A stretch of 64,000 nt of DNA, taken from assembly GCA_029948255.1 (NCBI GenBank), contig JALIZF010001863.1:878501-942500 (forward strand), given 5' to 3'. The stretch's first letter is position 1. The number at the start of each line of letters is the position of its first letter. The notes beneath the pieces are model-generated. The model did not search any database. It saw nothing but the letters and a program-made list of their open reading frames with translations, and had not been told where the DNA came from. The translations under genes were made by a program, and so were the position numbers. Positions 48,601 through 61,411 of this stretch are shown here, one piece after another. The stretch is from Telmatactis stephensoni. Taxonomy: Eukaryota; Cnidaria; Anthozoa; Actiniaria; Isophelliidae.

Positions 48601-50173
48601 GCCGTTTACTGCGTTCCTCTTCAAAGCTTCTTCTCGCGAAGAACCAGGTTCAAGAACTTCTACCTTTGGCAAAAGATCCTTTTCACTGGCTGCACCTTCC
48701 CTTTGGAACAATCTACCGGACACTGTGAAACATGCTATCTCTCTGGCTTCCTTTAAATCTCAACTGAAAACATTCCTGTTTATCAGGAACGTATAATCTA
48801 ATGGTATTTCGTTAAACTTCAAGAATCTGTAATTCCATCTGGCCTAATGTAAAGAGCATCGAGACTTTTGTTTGATGCGCTATGAAGAACCATTTATTAT
48901 TATTATTATTATTATTATTAATTTGTAATAAAAAACACAGTTGACGAGGTACGTTCACCCTTTTTTAACCCAAACTGGTTCTTTCTTCTCATGGTAGAGG
49001 GTTTTCCACGCAGCCAGGTTCTTACCATCTGTTGTTCTTTCATGTCTTTAGCTAGCCTCTTGGCTTCTGTCTTGTTATACTTGAACACTTTATCAGCAAT
49101 GTGGCCAATAAGCTGACGGTTTCCTTCAGTTTCTCTCAATAGTCTGTCCATTTTACTTGATTCTACAAAAACAGTAAAATGTGATCATGAATGGACCATT
49201 TTAAGCCTAAGAAGAACAAAGGTTCAACCATCTACTGCTTAAACATTTGATTAAAGGAAAATATGGAATTCCAGACTTTCTTATGAAAGTGAAACAATTT
49301 ACTTCCAATTCCCATGAAACCCATGCAAAATCATTTTAATAGTTTGCAAGTGGCCTAAGGTCGAGCCTTGGTAGGTCAGGTCGATGGTCGGCAACATTTA
49401 ATACAAATTTAGGTCTAAAACTAAACCAATGAAAGGAGGATGCGCAATTCAACTTTTCTTCCGTTGTTTTAGCACTCTTCTCAGAAAATGTAAATGACAC
49501 GTAAATGACACGTAAATGACACGTGAACTACGTAAAGGCAGTCCATAGAAAATTGAAAAACTGGAAAAAGTCAAAAAGTATATCCCAACCTGACATAGGA
49601 AATGCATAGCCATGGGTAGAAAAATATTCAGCTTGAAGATCAAAGACAAGGCAGTCGAAAAACTGTTAAAAAGAAGAAAAACACTGTTGTCAATCTAAAT
49701 TAACAAAGTAAAAGAATCAGTTGAAACTCTACCGGTAACATCACTAAAGCCTGGTTTACACTAGCGATACAATCATGCCAGTGTAAACCAGGCCTATATA
49801 ATGAAATCAGCGATGACGTGATTACAAGGTAACAGTAAACTCCAAACACAATGACGCACACAGTTGAAATAAATACTAGCTATTTTCGAGTTTATGAACG
49901 TCTGAAAGCTTTCACGGTACCAATTAACTGACATTCAAGAGCACTTACAAAGTCATATAGTGTCCTTTACTCCTACAACACCCTAACATATACTTACGGA
50001 AGCTGTAAATAGGCCGTGATGTTTCTGAAATCAAAGAAATAACAATAATTACAAATGGAAAGAAGTAAAAGCACAAAGGAAGGAAAGAAAGAAAGAAATT
50101 AAGGAAGAAATAAAAAAGAAAGAAAGAAATTAAGAAAGAAATTAAGGAAGAAATAAAAAAAAAAAAAGAAATT

Positions 50174-50209
<36 letters not shown>

Positions 50210-50443
50210 AAAGAAAAGAAAAGAAAAGAAAGAAATTAAGAAAGAAAGAAAGAAAGAAAGGAAGAAAGAAAGAAATTAAGAAAGAAAGAAAGAAAGAAAG
50301 AAGGAAAGAAGAAAGAAAGAAATAAAAAAAAGAAAGAAATTAAGAAAGAAATTAAGGAAGAAATAAAAAAAAAAGAAAGAAATTAAGAAAGAAAGAAAGA
50401 AAGAAAAGAAAAGAAAAGAAAGAAATTAAGAAAGAAAGAAATT

Positions 50444-50514
<71 letters not shown>

Positions 50515-53500
50515 GTATTCGTGTAAGTTCAATGTACTGGATTGGAGATGAGTCGAAACAAGGGTAAATTTTCTAGAGGTTACTAAGCATTGTTCTGCAT
50601 TTTTATACAAAAAAAACCATACTTAGCAACTAGTCTTCACACACTCCTTAATTGGAATTTCAAAAAAAAAAGTATTGTTAAAAAACCTTGGGGGGAAAAA
50701 CCCATTATTATGATGAACATAAAAAAAAATTGGAATTTCAAACAAATTCGACCAAGAAGCTTACCTTCCCTCGATACGATTGTTTCTTCCTACAACATTC
50801 ACTACAGCATATGAGTTTAAAAGTACGCCAAAGGCAAATGGCAGCGAGAGAAATAATGTTAAAAGGCACAGGAACAGGATGGTAGTTGTTGTAAGTTCTG
50901 ATTGTTGTAGCCTTTCTATATGACCATTCGTAAAATGCGTTATCCTGCCGAATAGAGAAATATCCAGTTAAATTATCAAGATGAATTGACAGGAATCAGG
51001 TTGGGGACAGATGATATGATATTGTAGCTATAAGATGAGAAGCCCTGGAACGTTTCGACTATTTTTTTATAGCTGCAAATTGCGATTTCTAACCGAAACG
51101 TCCAGTTGTTAAAAATGTAAACGTCCAACATTCTGCCCATTTCCGACTTGTGGCAGAAAAATGTTGGCCATTTGATTTGATTTTCTTGCACTGCATTACT
51201 GACTGTTAGAAATACTCTATTTGGAAATTTGCTACAAAAATGAAACTTTCAACAATTAGTAATGGACCGAAATTTCCAATAAAGAAGAGTGGTACACTTT
51301 AAAATTTTAAAGCATTGATACATACTTGGTATGTATCTATATTGTCAAGTTTGGTAGGACGCGGGAGGTTTTGTAAGCACAGAGAAGTGTAACATGAGTT
51401 GACTTTATTTATTTATTTCAAATTGATTTATAAGCTTTGCCACTTGGGCAGGGAGCAAAGCTCCACGACGACGGGCACACTTGGGCACTACGGCTGAGTC
51501 CCAAACTTGGCGACATATTTTGAACGCTTATGATTGGCATGGATAATCTCTTTTAGCACATACCAAAAACTGTACTTCAAATGGATCTTTTGTACTTTTT
51601 TATTGCAAAAAGATGTTATATACAGGATGTTATATCTTCATTCTCAGAACAAAACATTCTAATGTGAGGAAAATAAATTGCAGCTGCAGACAAATAGAGA
51701 GTTCCTAGTTTTATACAAATTGTTACTTATGGCCAATTAATGGAACTAAACCCTCCCAACAAATGTTAACCAACAACTCCCAACATGGCGGATACGTTTA
51801 AACACCCTTTAAGAACACACGTCCAACATTTCCTTTGTTCTGTAATCACTAAATTAAAGCTAAGCCTAACACTACAACGTTGAACCCATTTCAACTGCCG
51901 AGCAACAACAATGTTGGGGCCAAACATTTTGGTGTCTGGGAGCGTTTGTACAGGACTTTGATGTGGCAAGGACTAGTTGACCTTTTTCGAGTTTATTCAT
52001 ACCACAAATGCACGGTTAGCCTCGAGTCAAGGATTATTATTCCAAAATACCAGCGAATAAAACAAATGTTCTAAATGAACAATACAAAAATGGATTTTAA
52101 TCCCATGGGTCTTTCTCAATCAAATGGAAACTGGATTATTGTGTAATTCCCTTCACATACCTCCACTGCTTGATAAGTATTGGACAGCAATGCTATCATC
52201 ATGTTCATTATCATCACCACAGCCATAATGAGGAAAATACCATACAATAGTTGAGCGAGCACATCCGATGTTGCGTCAGAGGATTTCAAATCGTCTGCTT
52301 TAGGATCTCCCAACAGTGACCAAATAAGATGCATGGCAGAATTGAACCAACTATAACGAAATGACAACTACTAAAGACTGAACCTTACAAATAACCGATT
52401 TTTATATGATTTGCTAGGCTTAACGATTTCGATTTTTTCTCGGAAAACATTTTATATTTCTTGAAAAAACTAATAGGTACGTTTTTGATAACAAAGAAAT
52501 AAGGGAATTTAAATGAATCTCATAGGATATACATAAAACATTTGTGTCTACTGCCTTTAAAATCCAGTATTAACTATAATCCCAACGAATGTTAAATGTT
52601 ACATTAGAAACTTCGGGAGCCAAAAAGATAACGTAAAATAAAATTGATTTCCGAACGACATATAACATAACAATGGTATACCCCAAGTTCTCCACGACTT
52701 TTACACTGATTCTACGAGTTTTGTGCGAACTACAATCTTGGACAAAACCTGTTAGGACTTTTTTAGTTTCTAACATGATTTCATGTCATTGCTGGAAGTA
52801 TTCAAGGTTTTCAAATAATTTGTCATGCAATCCCTCTCTCCCCCTCTCAATATTGAAGCCAAATTGTGGCTGTTCAGTTTGCAAGTACATTCCAAACAAC
52901 CATTATAACATTGTATGGGGAGGGGGAAGGTTGGGAAGTATCCTGAACAACAAAAAAGAGATGATCCTAAAAGGCCGACTGGAAATTAGTCCTAACAGTT
53001 ATGTCCGAGATTGTAGCAACGACTTTGGACGACTTTCTAAATAATAACGGCTATGACGCCATGAACATCTAATAATGGGCTAGTATTCCAATAAATCTTC
53101 GGAAACAATACACCAATTTTCATACATCAGTTCAGTGGTCAAACACAAGGCATCCAAGCGAGGCTTCAGGGTACAAATTGGAATAATCAGCCTAGTCCCC
53201 AGGCTATCCCGTCTCTCGTTTCAAAACGTGACGTCACAGAGTGACTCCAACGGGAACGCCTAGCGAATAATGCCAAAGTTCAAGATGGCGGACGCTAACT
53301 TAGAGACAAACTCGAGACAAACTAGTCCAGTCCCAGACTCTCTTCCTTGCCGCTCCAGGACTCGCGGAGAAAGAGAGTCCAGTATAACTTGCATGCGCAT
53401 GTGCAAAATGAGCCAATCAGATTAAAGTTTTGTTTTGAGAGCTTGCAATATGCAAATTTCAGTGTTTGGTAGTGGTAGTGATGCGTATCGAAAAATTCAC

Positions 53501-56500
53501 AAATACGTCTTTCACAACTGTCCATCCGTAAATGGCCTGTAACTGCTCAAACTTTGGTAAAAGATTATAGTTGGTTTTTCCAAGTGCATAGCTCACTGAA
53601 TCAACAAATGGCTTTCCGAAATGAGACTGATATCGTGTATACAAAACACTTTCTTCTTCAGCCATCTTGAATCATTAGACGACTTTATTTAGGATTTGTA
53701 ACCACGCGATCACCACATTCATGTGGTGATCGCGTGGTCACTAATCTGACATGCGCATACAAGTTATACTGGACTCTCTTTCTCCGCGAGTCCTGGAGCG
53801 GCAAGAAAGAGAGTCTGGGACTGGACTAGAGACAAACGTGATGCTTTAGAAGACGCTGTTAACTTCACAGTTAAATGCTCCCGGATCTCACAAGACACCC
53901 TATATGTGAAATTAACTGAATTGAACTGAGTTCAAAACTCTAACGGTTGTGTGTTCGCATCGATCGAAGCAATACGATAAGTTGTGTGTGTTCAGTCTAT
54001 TCGATTCTCCATTTCGAAGGTAAAATCTCTTAGTAATTAACGGCTATCTATACCGCTAAAATTTCTGGTGAATTGAAATTGCTTTATTTACACAGACTAC
54101 TATCACTAGTTGAGTTAAATCCACATATATTTATGCACTTGAAATAAAACAAATCTCCGTCAGATTCTCTGTAATAAATGTAATGTATCTGATATTTATC
54201 AAGTTCCCTTTAGCCGCAACAGGGTTCGATTTAAATTTTATTGTAAACAAACTTCACTCAGTTAGTTTTATAATCACTACTAAGACTGCGATTGTTTGAA
54301 AATGTAATAGATTTGAATAAAATGTACTTGTAAGTAGTCTCTTGACTCTGAAATCCCCTTTACAGTCTATAATCTTCCTCTGGAGTCCCCACTTAGCCAA
54401 AGACATCCATGCCCTAGAAAAGGTTCAACGCAGAGCCTCCAGGCTCGCTCTTCGTCAAAAGAGGAATGAAATGCCATACGACGAAAGATGTAAGCTGCTG
54501 GGATGGCCTAAGCTTTCCACAAGGAGACTATATATGTCATTAATTGAGTGTTATAAAATAGTTTTTGGAATAAGTTACCTTAAATTCGATGATTATTTAG
54601 AATATTCTAAGATTAAGTCAACTAGGTCAAATCACCCCTATAAACTTTACATTAAAGGGGCTAAAGTTAATTCGTTTAAATATTCATTCTTCATCAGAAT
54701 TGCACAGGCATGGAATGACTTGCCAACTAACGTTGTGGAAGCAGGCAGCCTATCTGCCTTCAAGAATAATTTAAGCAACCATTTAGGCATAGGCATTTAA
54801 ACAGATATAATCTGAATAACTATGATTTTTCCCCTTCTTTCCTATAATCTACTACCATTATTAATTACATTCATTCATTTATTTATTTATTTTTTGTGCA
54901 AATGTATATTTTATAGTTAATCCGCTTGCTTGTATATTTGTTGTTGCGTTTTCAGGGAGTTTTCATATAGGGTTAAAAAACTCATTAATAATTCATAAGG
55001 CAAACACAATGAAAATCGCCACCGTGACGAGTGTCTTTATATCTGATAAAGATTCGACCCAATTTGCATCAACTTTAACCTCGATTTTCTCCAAGATAAA
55101 TGAAGATATTTTTGATTTTTTTTAGAGAACAACTCTAATATGTGTTGGAGTTTTTTAAGCCGTATAAAGAACTCGAGATCGTGTTTTATCGGTATAAAGA
55201 TCCTCGCCTACGGCTCGGATCTTTATATCCGATAAAACACTCTCTCTCGTTCTTTATACTATACATAACCTCATAACTTCCTTTCTAGATGCCTATTATT
55301 TATTTTGCTATTGTAACGTACTCGCTTAAGCTTTTTATCATATTTGTAAACACAATTTTTAGTTGCATCTGGAATAAACCTCTATTGTATCTATGCTTTC
55401 TTAAAAACATATAAACTCGTAAAAATCCAATTTTTGGTCTATATTGGTGAATGTCGATACTCGTTCCACCGAAATTGTTGGAAAAACTTTAAAAATTCAA
55501 GTTGTTTTAAAAGTCCGCTAAAGGTCAGGGACACTGTTGGTCAAATCAGGGACACTTTTGGTCAAATCAGGGACACTTTTGGCATTATTCGCTAGGCGTT
55601 CTCTCGCGCTTACGCGCTCGCCCCAGGTCTCGCTCGCGCTTCGCGCTCGCAGAGGAACGCCTGGGTACTAGGCTGTGGAATAATCCTTTGTGTGTACCCT
55701 GGAGCCTCGCTTCAATGCTTTGTGTGTGACCACTGATTAACCGATGTATGGAAAATAGTGAATCAACAAATGTTATATTTGGCAAATTTTCGTCACATGG
55801 CGACGAAAGTTAAAGCAACGTTGTGCAGAAATCAGATTTCTTGTGATGTAGACATGGATTTATAGTAACTCTTGATCATGAAAGTAAAGAAATTTAACAT
55901 GATAGCTTGTTTTTTTTTGTCAATGTAAACTGGCTGGACAAATTTGACTGAATCCGTACGTCCTTGCAAAACGGAGAGCTTTCCTATGAGATTTACCATT
56001 CCTATTTCTCGTTCTATATTTTATGAACAGAAATCACTTACCAACGTATGCCATGGCGGCCTTCTTCACAAAATCTAAAAGAATAAATTATAATTCAAAG
56101 TGTCACAATCTGCATGTCGGCTTGCATTATATAACCCATGAAGCTGCACTAGCAACCTATGGATAACATTCTTAATTAACATAAAATGTGCAAAAACTCT
56201 CTTCTGAAATAAAGTTTCTTTTGTACCAAAAGATCTCGTCCACTCATAAGCGCGCAAGACAAGAGCCAAGAGACGTTTCCAATTTGCCATGTTTCCCTCT
56301 TAAAATTTTTGCTGTATTAATACTCAGGAAGGCTTTCATAAAGAAGGAATCAGACATTTAATAAAATAGAAAAAACCCGCAAACATTTGAAATTATGGCA
56401 GATTTTCATGGTTTGACCAATGAAATGGACAACATCACAATAGTCCACTTTCGATATATGGTTGAGTTACCGCACACAAAGGAATCAATACGAGGCTCCG

Positions 56501-59500
56501 GGGAATAATGCTTAGTAGTGCGTAACAAAACAATTGTTGAATCGCGCACCACTAAGCATTATTCCCGGCCAGAGCCTCGAACTGATTCTTTTGTGTGTGG
56601 CATCTCAACCATATATCGAAAGTGGGCTATTAGACCACAATTAACAACTTTCTGTAAGCGCATTCTTCGTCGTTTGGTTGCTTACTTCTTACTCGAACCA
56701 TTACTGAATACTGCAATGTCGATCATCCTGCATTTATGGTTTCCTTACCCATGAGAAGATGAATTACTTCCTTCACTGTATGACATTTCAGCCACGTAGA
56801 CCTTGGTAAGAGCCAATGAAAACGCTAATATGGCAGCGATAAATTGCCCAAAGATCGCTACCACGGCACCAATGATTTGAAACAAAGCAATCTGTATTGA
56901 ACCTGTTATGTTCGAGGACTCCATGATGTGTCCAAATACTCTTAGCGTCAAGAACATTGCGTTTAAACCATAAAGATATCCCGCTACAGCCAATGACCGA
57001 TTCTTGGGGACTGGTAAATGTTTTACAAACGTAAATAAATGTAAGGCCAAAATGGCGACGTACACGGCCAGTGTGACTAAATCAAGCACATTCCACCAAT
57101 CACTGGAGTTTAGAGATTAAAAAATTGAAAAAAAAATAATAAAGAAATGAAATAAGAAATTAATATAAGGGGAAAACTAACTAAAGTAAAGGTAACCTGA
57201 GTATCAGGCCCTTTTTGGGAGGGGAGGGCAGGGGAGGGGAGGGGAAAGAGGGAAAGGGGCTGGGAAGGGGAGGAGGGGGAAGGAGGGGTAGTAAAGGATA
57301 TTAAGCAAGCTCAATCAGATATTTCGAAGTAAAGCAATGATAAATGATCGATACAGTAACCAAACGAATGGATGGCCAAAGTGGACAAAAGTAGAAGTGA
57401 AAAGGAGGAATTGAAGGAAGGAAAATAGGATGAAAGAAAACAGGGATAGATTATGGAGGGAAAGGGCGATACATAAACGCATGAATTAATTGTAGGAGGA
57501 AGTGTAGCTCAGTTGGTTACTGCGCATCTTTCTGATGCGAGAGGTCCCGCACGAGTTCCATTCTCAGTCGGATCGATCACCTCACACTTGTTTCGAATTA
57601 TTTCAATTCCGTGTAGCTTTAATTAGCTTTAAATACCATTAAAACGGAGCACTGATGGAAAGAGGAGATAAAGAGCGCTTCGTCGGCTTCCTGAGAGACC
57701 AGCGTTCAGCTGAGGGAACTACCGACGCTAACTATTGCTTTACCTTTACTTTTATCGATTGATCATGACTACTGGAAAAGCCTGGTTTTCGCGATCGACA
57801 CAAGCAAAAGTAACGTAGATCATGCTACCTTCACACTAATCCAGACAAAGTTGAAAACGCATGTATTATTGTTCCCTCAATCAACACTTAAACGGCATTT
57901 TTCTTAAATCGAGTAAAGTAATAAAACCTTTTATTAAAATTCGTTTGGATAAGTGTGGATGTAATCTCTGCAGTATTATTACCTATTTGTGAGGAAAGAC
58001 ATCCTTGAGTTTGCGTATGTTGTGTGTGCTTATATCGCTCGCGAAAACTATCCCAAAGAACAAGAATAAATAAATGAAAAAGAATAGATAAATCCATACC
58101 TGATGTATCTTGATATCATATTGAAAATGATATCGCGCGCTTTTAGCCTCTTGCGCTTTTCTGGTATTGTTGTACTAGTGTTTTCATTTAACTCATCGTT
58201 GCTTCCTTGAAACGATCCTCCCCTTCGTTTCTGCTGACTACTGCTTTTCCCTCTTCTTCCATAACCCCAAAACGCTTGTCTGAGCTTGTCGCTCGAGTTC
58301 TTCTCCATGATAGCTTGATAGATTTCTATCAATAGCCTTCCAACAAAGAAACACAAAATGACCGATTCCAGTGGAGTAAACTGAGAAGTCGATGGCTGAA
58401 GACACACGGCGAAATGCAGACCAAGTAACACAAGGTAACTCAAAGTATCACGGACGAAGATGAAATAAGGCGTGACAAAATACTGGTAATACTGATCTGT
58501 AAAGAAATAATAATGGACAATATATGGTATTATTATAAAATATTTGAGATATAACGCGCGCGCTGATTGGCTGGCTACCATGTTTATATCAGAGGACAGA
58601 GGCATGGCTCGCACAAAAACGTTGAAAATTTTTTTATAAAAAATGAGCAATATAAAACGATCGCTTATGTCTCTGTACTGTGATATAAACACTCTGGAAG
58701 ATGTAGAGCACTCGAAAAACAAGAGAAACACTCGGCTACGCCTCGTCTTCCTAAGCTTGCTTTTCTCTTGCACTGCATCTTCCATCGTGTTTATATCACA
58801 GAACAGAGACATGCGCGCGCGTTTTATATTCCTTAAATATATGCCAACAATAAGTCTTGGTAATGTTGTAGTGATGATATCACGATGGTAAAAATAAAAA
58901 AGGTTATAACTATGATGCTAATGATAATAATAGTAGCAGTGTACTCACCAAAGAAGTCAGAGCCATTAATAGCTGTTGATGAAACAAACATTATCAATCT
59001 AATGTATATTTTAAGATAGCATATTCTTGAGGGAAAAGAGGGTACTATTCAGCAACAGAGAAAAAGAACACAGAACATTAGAGCCCACCGACTCGAACTC
59101 TCAAGACAAACGGTGAAAGTTCGAGTTAGCGGGGGTTCCAGTTAACCGAATGGTGTTGAATTGTTCACTAAATGTCCCTCAAGGACGGTGCCCTCTATTG
59201 TCAGCGCGCACTGCGTTCTGCGCATGGCCCTTCGTAGTAAAAACATCGTAAAAACAAAGCAGTTTTGCGATATTTGGATAAACAAAACTTACTTGCTTGT
59301 AGAAAAAACATTTGACTGTTCCTGTAATAGAATTAAATTCAGTATTGATGAATGAAACTTGCTTAAAAACCACTGTTTTGATCACAAGGACTAGATTTGC
59401 CTATTGGCCGCCATCTTGGAAATGTCCCATAATGCTTTGTAAAATCTGTCTATACTCTGTATGGAGGGCTAGGGATTTCATCGTATTTCGTGCGTTTATC

Positions 59501-61375
59501 GGTAAATAACTTCTTAAATCGCCTGGATACCCCTATTTTTTCCTTTTGTAAATTATAAACCAAAGAAAAATCTAGAATTATATAAGCTTTTTATAAATTT
59601 ATAATTGAAGAATGATAAAAAATATCACATATTATATTTAGCAATCATAGACTAGAACATCCTAAAACCAAGTAAATATTAAAAAAAACCCCATTATTTT
59701 CTTTGTTTTCGCGGTTTTATGGTATTGCCCTACCAGAGAATTATGCTTAGAGTGTTTTAGGAAAAAAAAGTTTGAAACTTATTGGAAGTATAGAGGATTT
59801 TTAATTTTTTTCTTTGGGTCGTCAAAAATGCATTTTCCGCAACATTTGATGACGTATAACTCATTAAAATGCGTGGTGACCCCCAATTTTTTTCTTGGAT
59901 TCTAACAATGGGTTCTTTCACACCCATATAGATTTTAGAGAAAATAATTACTTTCACATTAGAGGGCTCCGTCCTTAATGCATTGCTGCAGCAGAGCAGT
60001 GATATAGTTTATTCAGGTGAGCATTCTAATGCGTTTGCACTGTAAATGATGCTGTCTTCAAAACCGATAATTGCAGTCGCGCTGGTTATGAGAAAATTCG
60101 GTTTGATTATCAAAGTGTAAATGCTTTTGCAACCAAGGATAACACTACATTTACTCTACGTTATATTGAATGCGAAAACATAATGACGACTTCGCTCACA
60201 AAGTTGTATGAATTTTGCCTAATGGACCCGGCCATTTGACTCGGATCAACTCGTATTTGACTCAAAAATCCATGGGCCTAACTTACATTGCAGCATTTTT
60301 TGCACAATATCCCCGAGTTTAGCTTCACCATGGTAAAGAATGATGTTTTCTTCACTGGTTGCCATGGTTTCCAGCTCCTTCATTTCCGGATGGACACCCA
60401 AACCAATGGATGTCACGTGTACTCCTTCATCCTTGATACTTTGTATTACCCTGGTTACTCGACGAATAGGTTCACCTGTTCCATCGTCTGTCATGACTAT
60501 AAGCACCTAATTAATCAATTAAGAATATCAAATAATCAAACTTCGACCACATTACGAAGTTCTAGATATGGTAATGTGGTGATGGCTTCTATAGCTCGGT
60601 TTTATCCTGTTATGTGAGACATCAAACCTCCCCTAACTGAACCATTCGTCCTCACGGCGATCTGGTGAATGGTTCATATTCCATGCATCAAATAAATAGT
60701 TTATGCTTGTTTTTATAAACCTTTGCTAATGGCGTTACACTCTAGATTATTAATCCGTACCAATATAAATTGTACTTATATCCTTTTCCAGTTTCGAGCA
60801 ATTCTCATAATGGGTTTAAAACCTCTATCTAAATCCATGCATGAGTAGCGTGGAATTGAAAGATTTTATCCAGCCTTAGAGAACTGATGTACATTTTTGC
60901 TCCGAAAAAGGAAATGACAATTTAGTTTGCATTTTGAACGCGTTTTAATGTTTAACATTATGTACCTTTTTTTCATTAATTCCTCTATCTCTCATGATCA
61001 TTTTCTTAGCACTCTTTAAACAGGCTACCAAAGGGCTTTCATCTGATTCAGTTTTTTGTACATTTTTCGCATATTCTACTTGGTCGCTCAGTTCGTTTAC
61101 GTTTGGCGTCTCTTTTGTATCACATATCATGGTATAGTGTTGAGGTCTCAAGATCGCGAAACATGCGCTGGATAAGTCCTGCATGTCTTCAAGGCTATCT
61201 TGTGAGGTACTTGCTAGTACCAAGAACGCGTGGCATTCTGAAGGGAAATAACAGGATGGATGAATGAATGGAAGTAATCTTATGGAAGGAAGGAAGGAAG
61301 GAAGGAAGGAAGGAAGGAAGGAAGGAAGGAAGGAAGGAAGGAAGGAAGGAAGGAAGGAAGGATAAACAGGAAGGC

Positions 61376-61411
<36 letters not shown>

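Larger units (their letters stand above)
53323..53828. mobile_element. Nested Mutator-like element with 9-bp target duplication (Pack-MULE-like)
   Basis: The ends begin TAGTCCAGTCCCAGACTCTC in inverted orientation, with about 80 bp of near-identical terminal repeats. A perfect 9-bp direct repeat GAGACAAAC flanks it (53314-53322 and 53829-53837). Long TIRs plus 9-bp duplications are typical of Mutator-like elements. The interior carries a helicase-like exon and a perfect hairpin, not a transposase. Confidence 0.8.
53112..55762. mobile_element. Large inverted-repeat composite element, 2.65 kb
   Basis: The left arm (53112-53274) and right arm (55581-55762) are imperfect inverted copies sharing CATACATC, CAGTGGTCA, AAGCGAGGCT, CAGGGTAC, GGAATAATC-GCCTAGT and GAACGCCTAGCGAATAATGCC. 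It lies in the pore intron (between the 56042 and 52350 exon ends) and holds the nested element at 53323 and the LINE fragment at 54343. The outer boundaries are approximate. Confidence 0.75.

Noticed and set aside
53040..53300. Coding exon at CAAGATGGCGGACGC (53281)
   Set aside because: Only a short ATG context between nested transposon arms; no extended frame.
57505..57575. Functional tRNA (Glu-like anticodon loop)
   Set aside because: The B box and acceptor stem are degenerate, with no pol III terminator right after; better explained as a SINE head.
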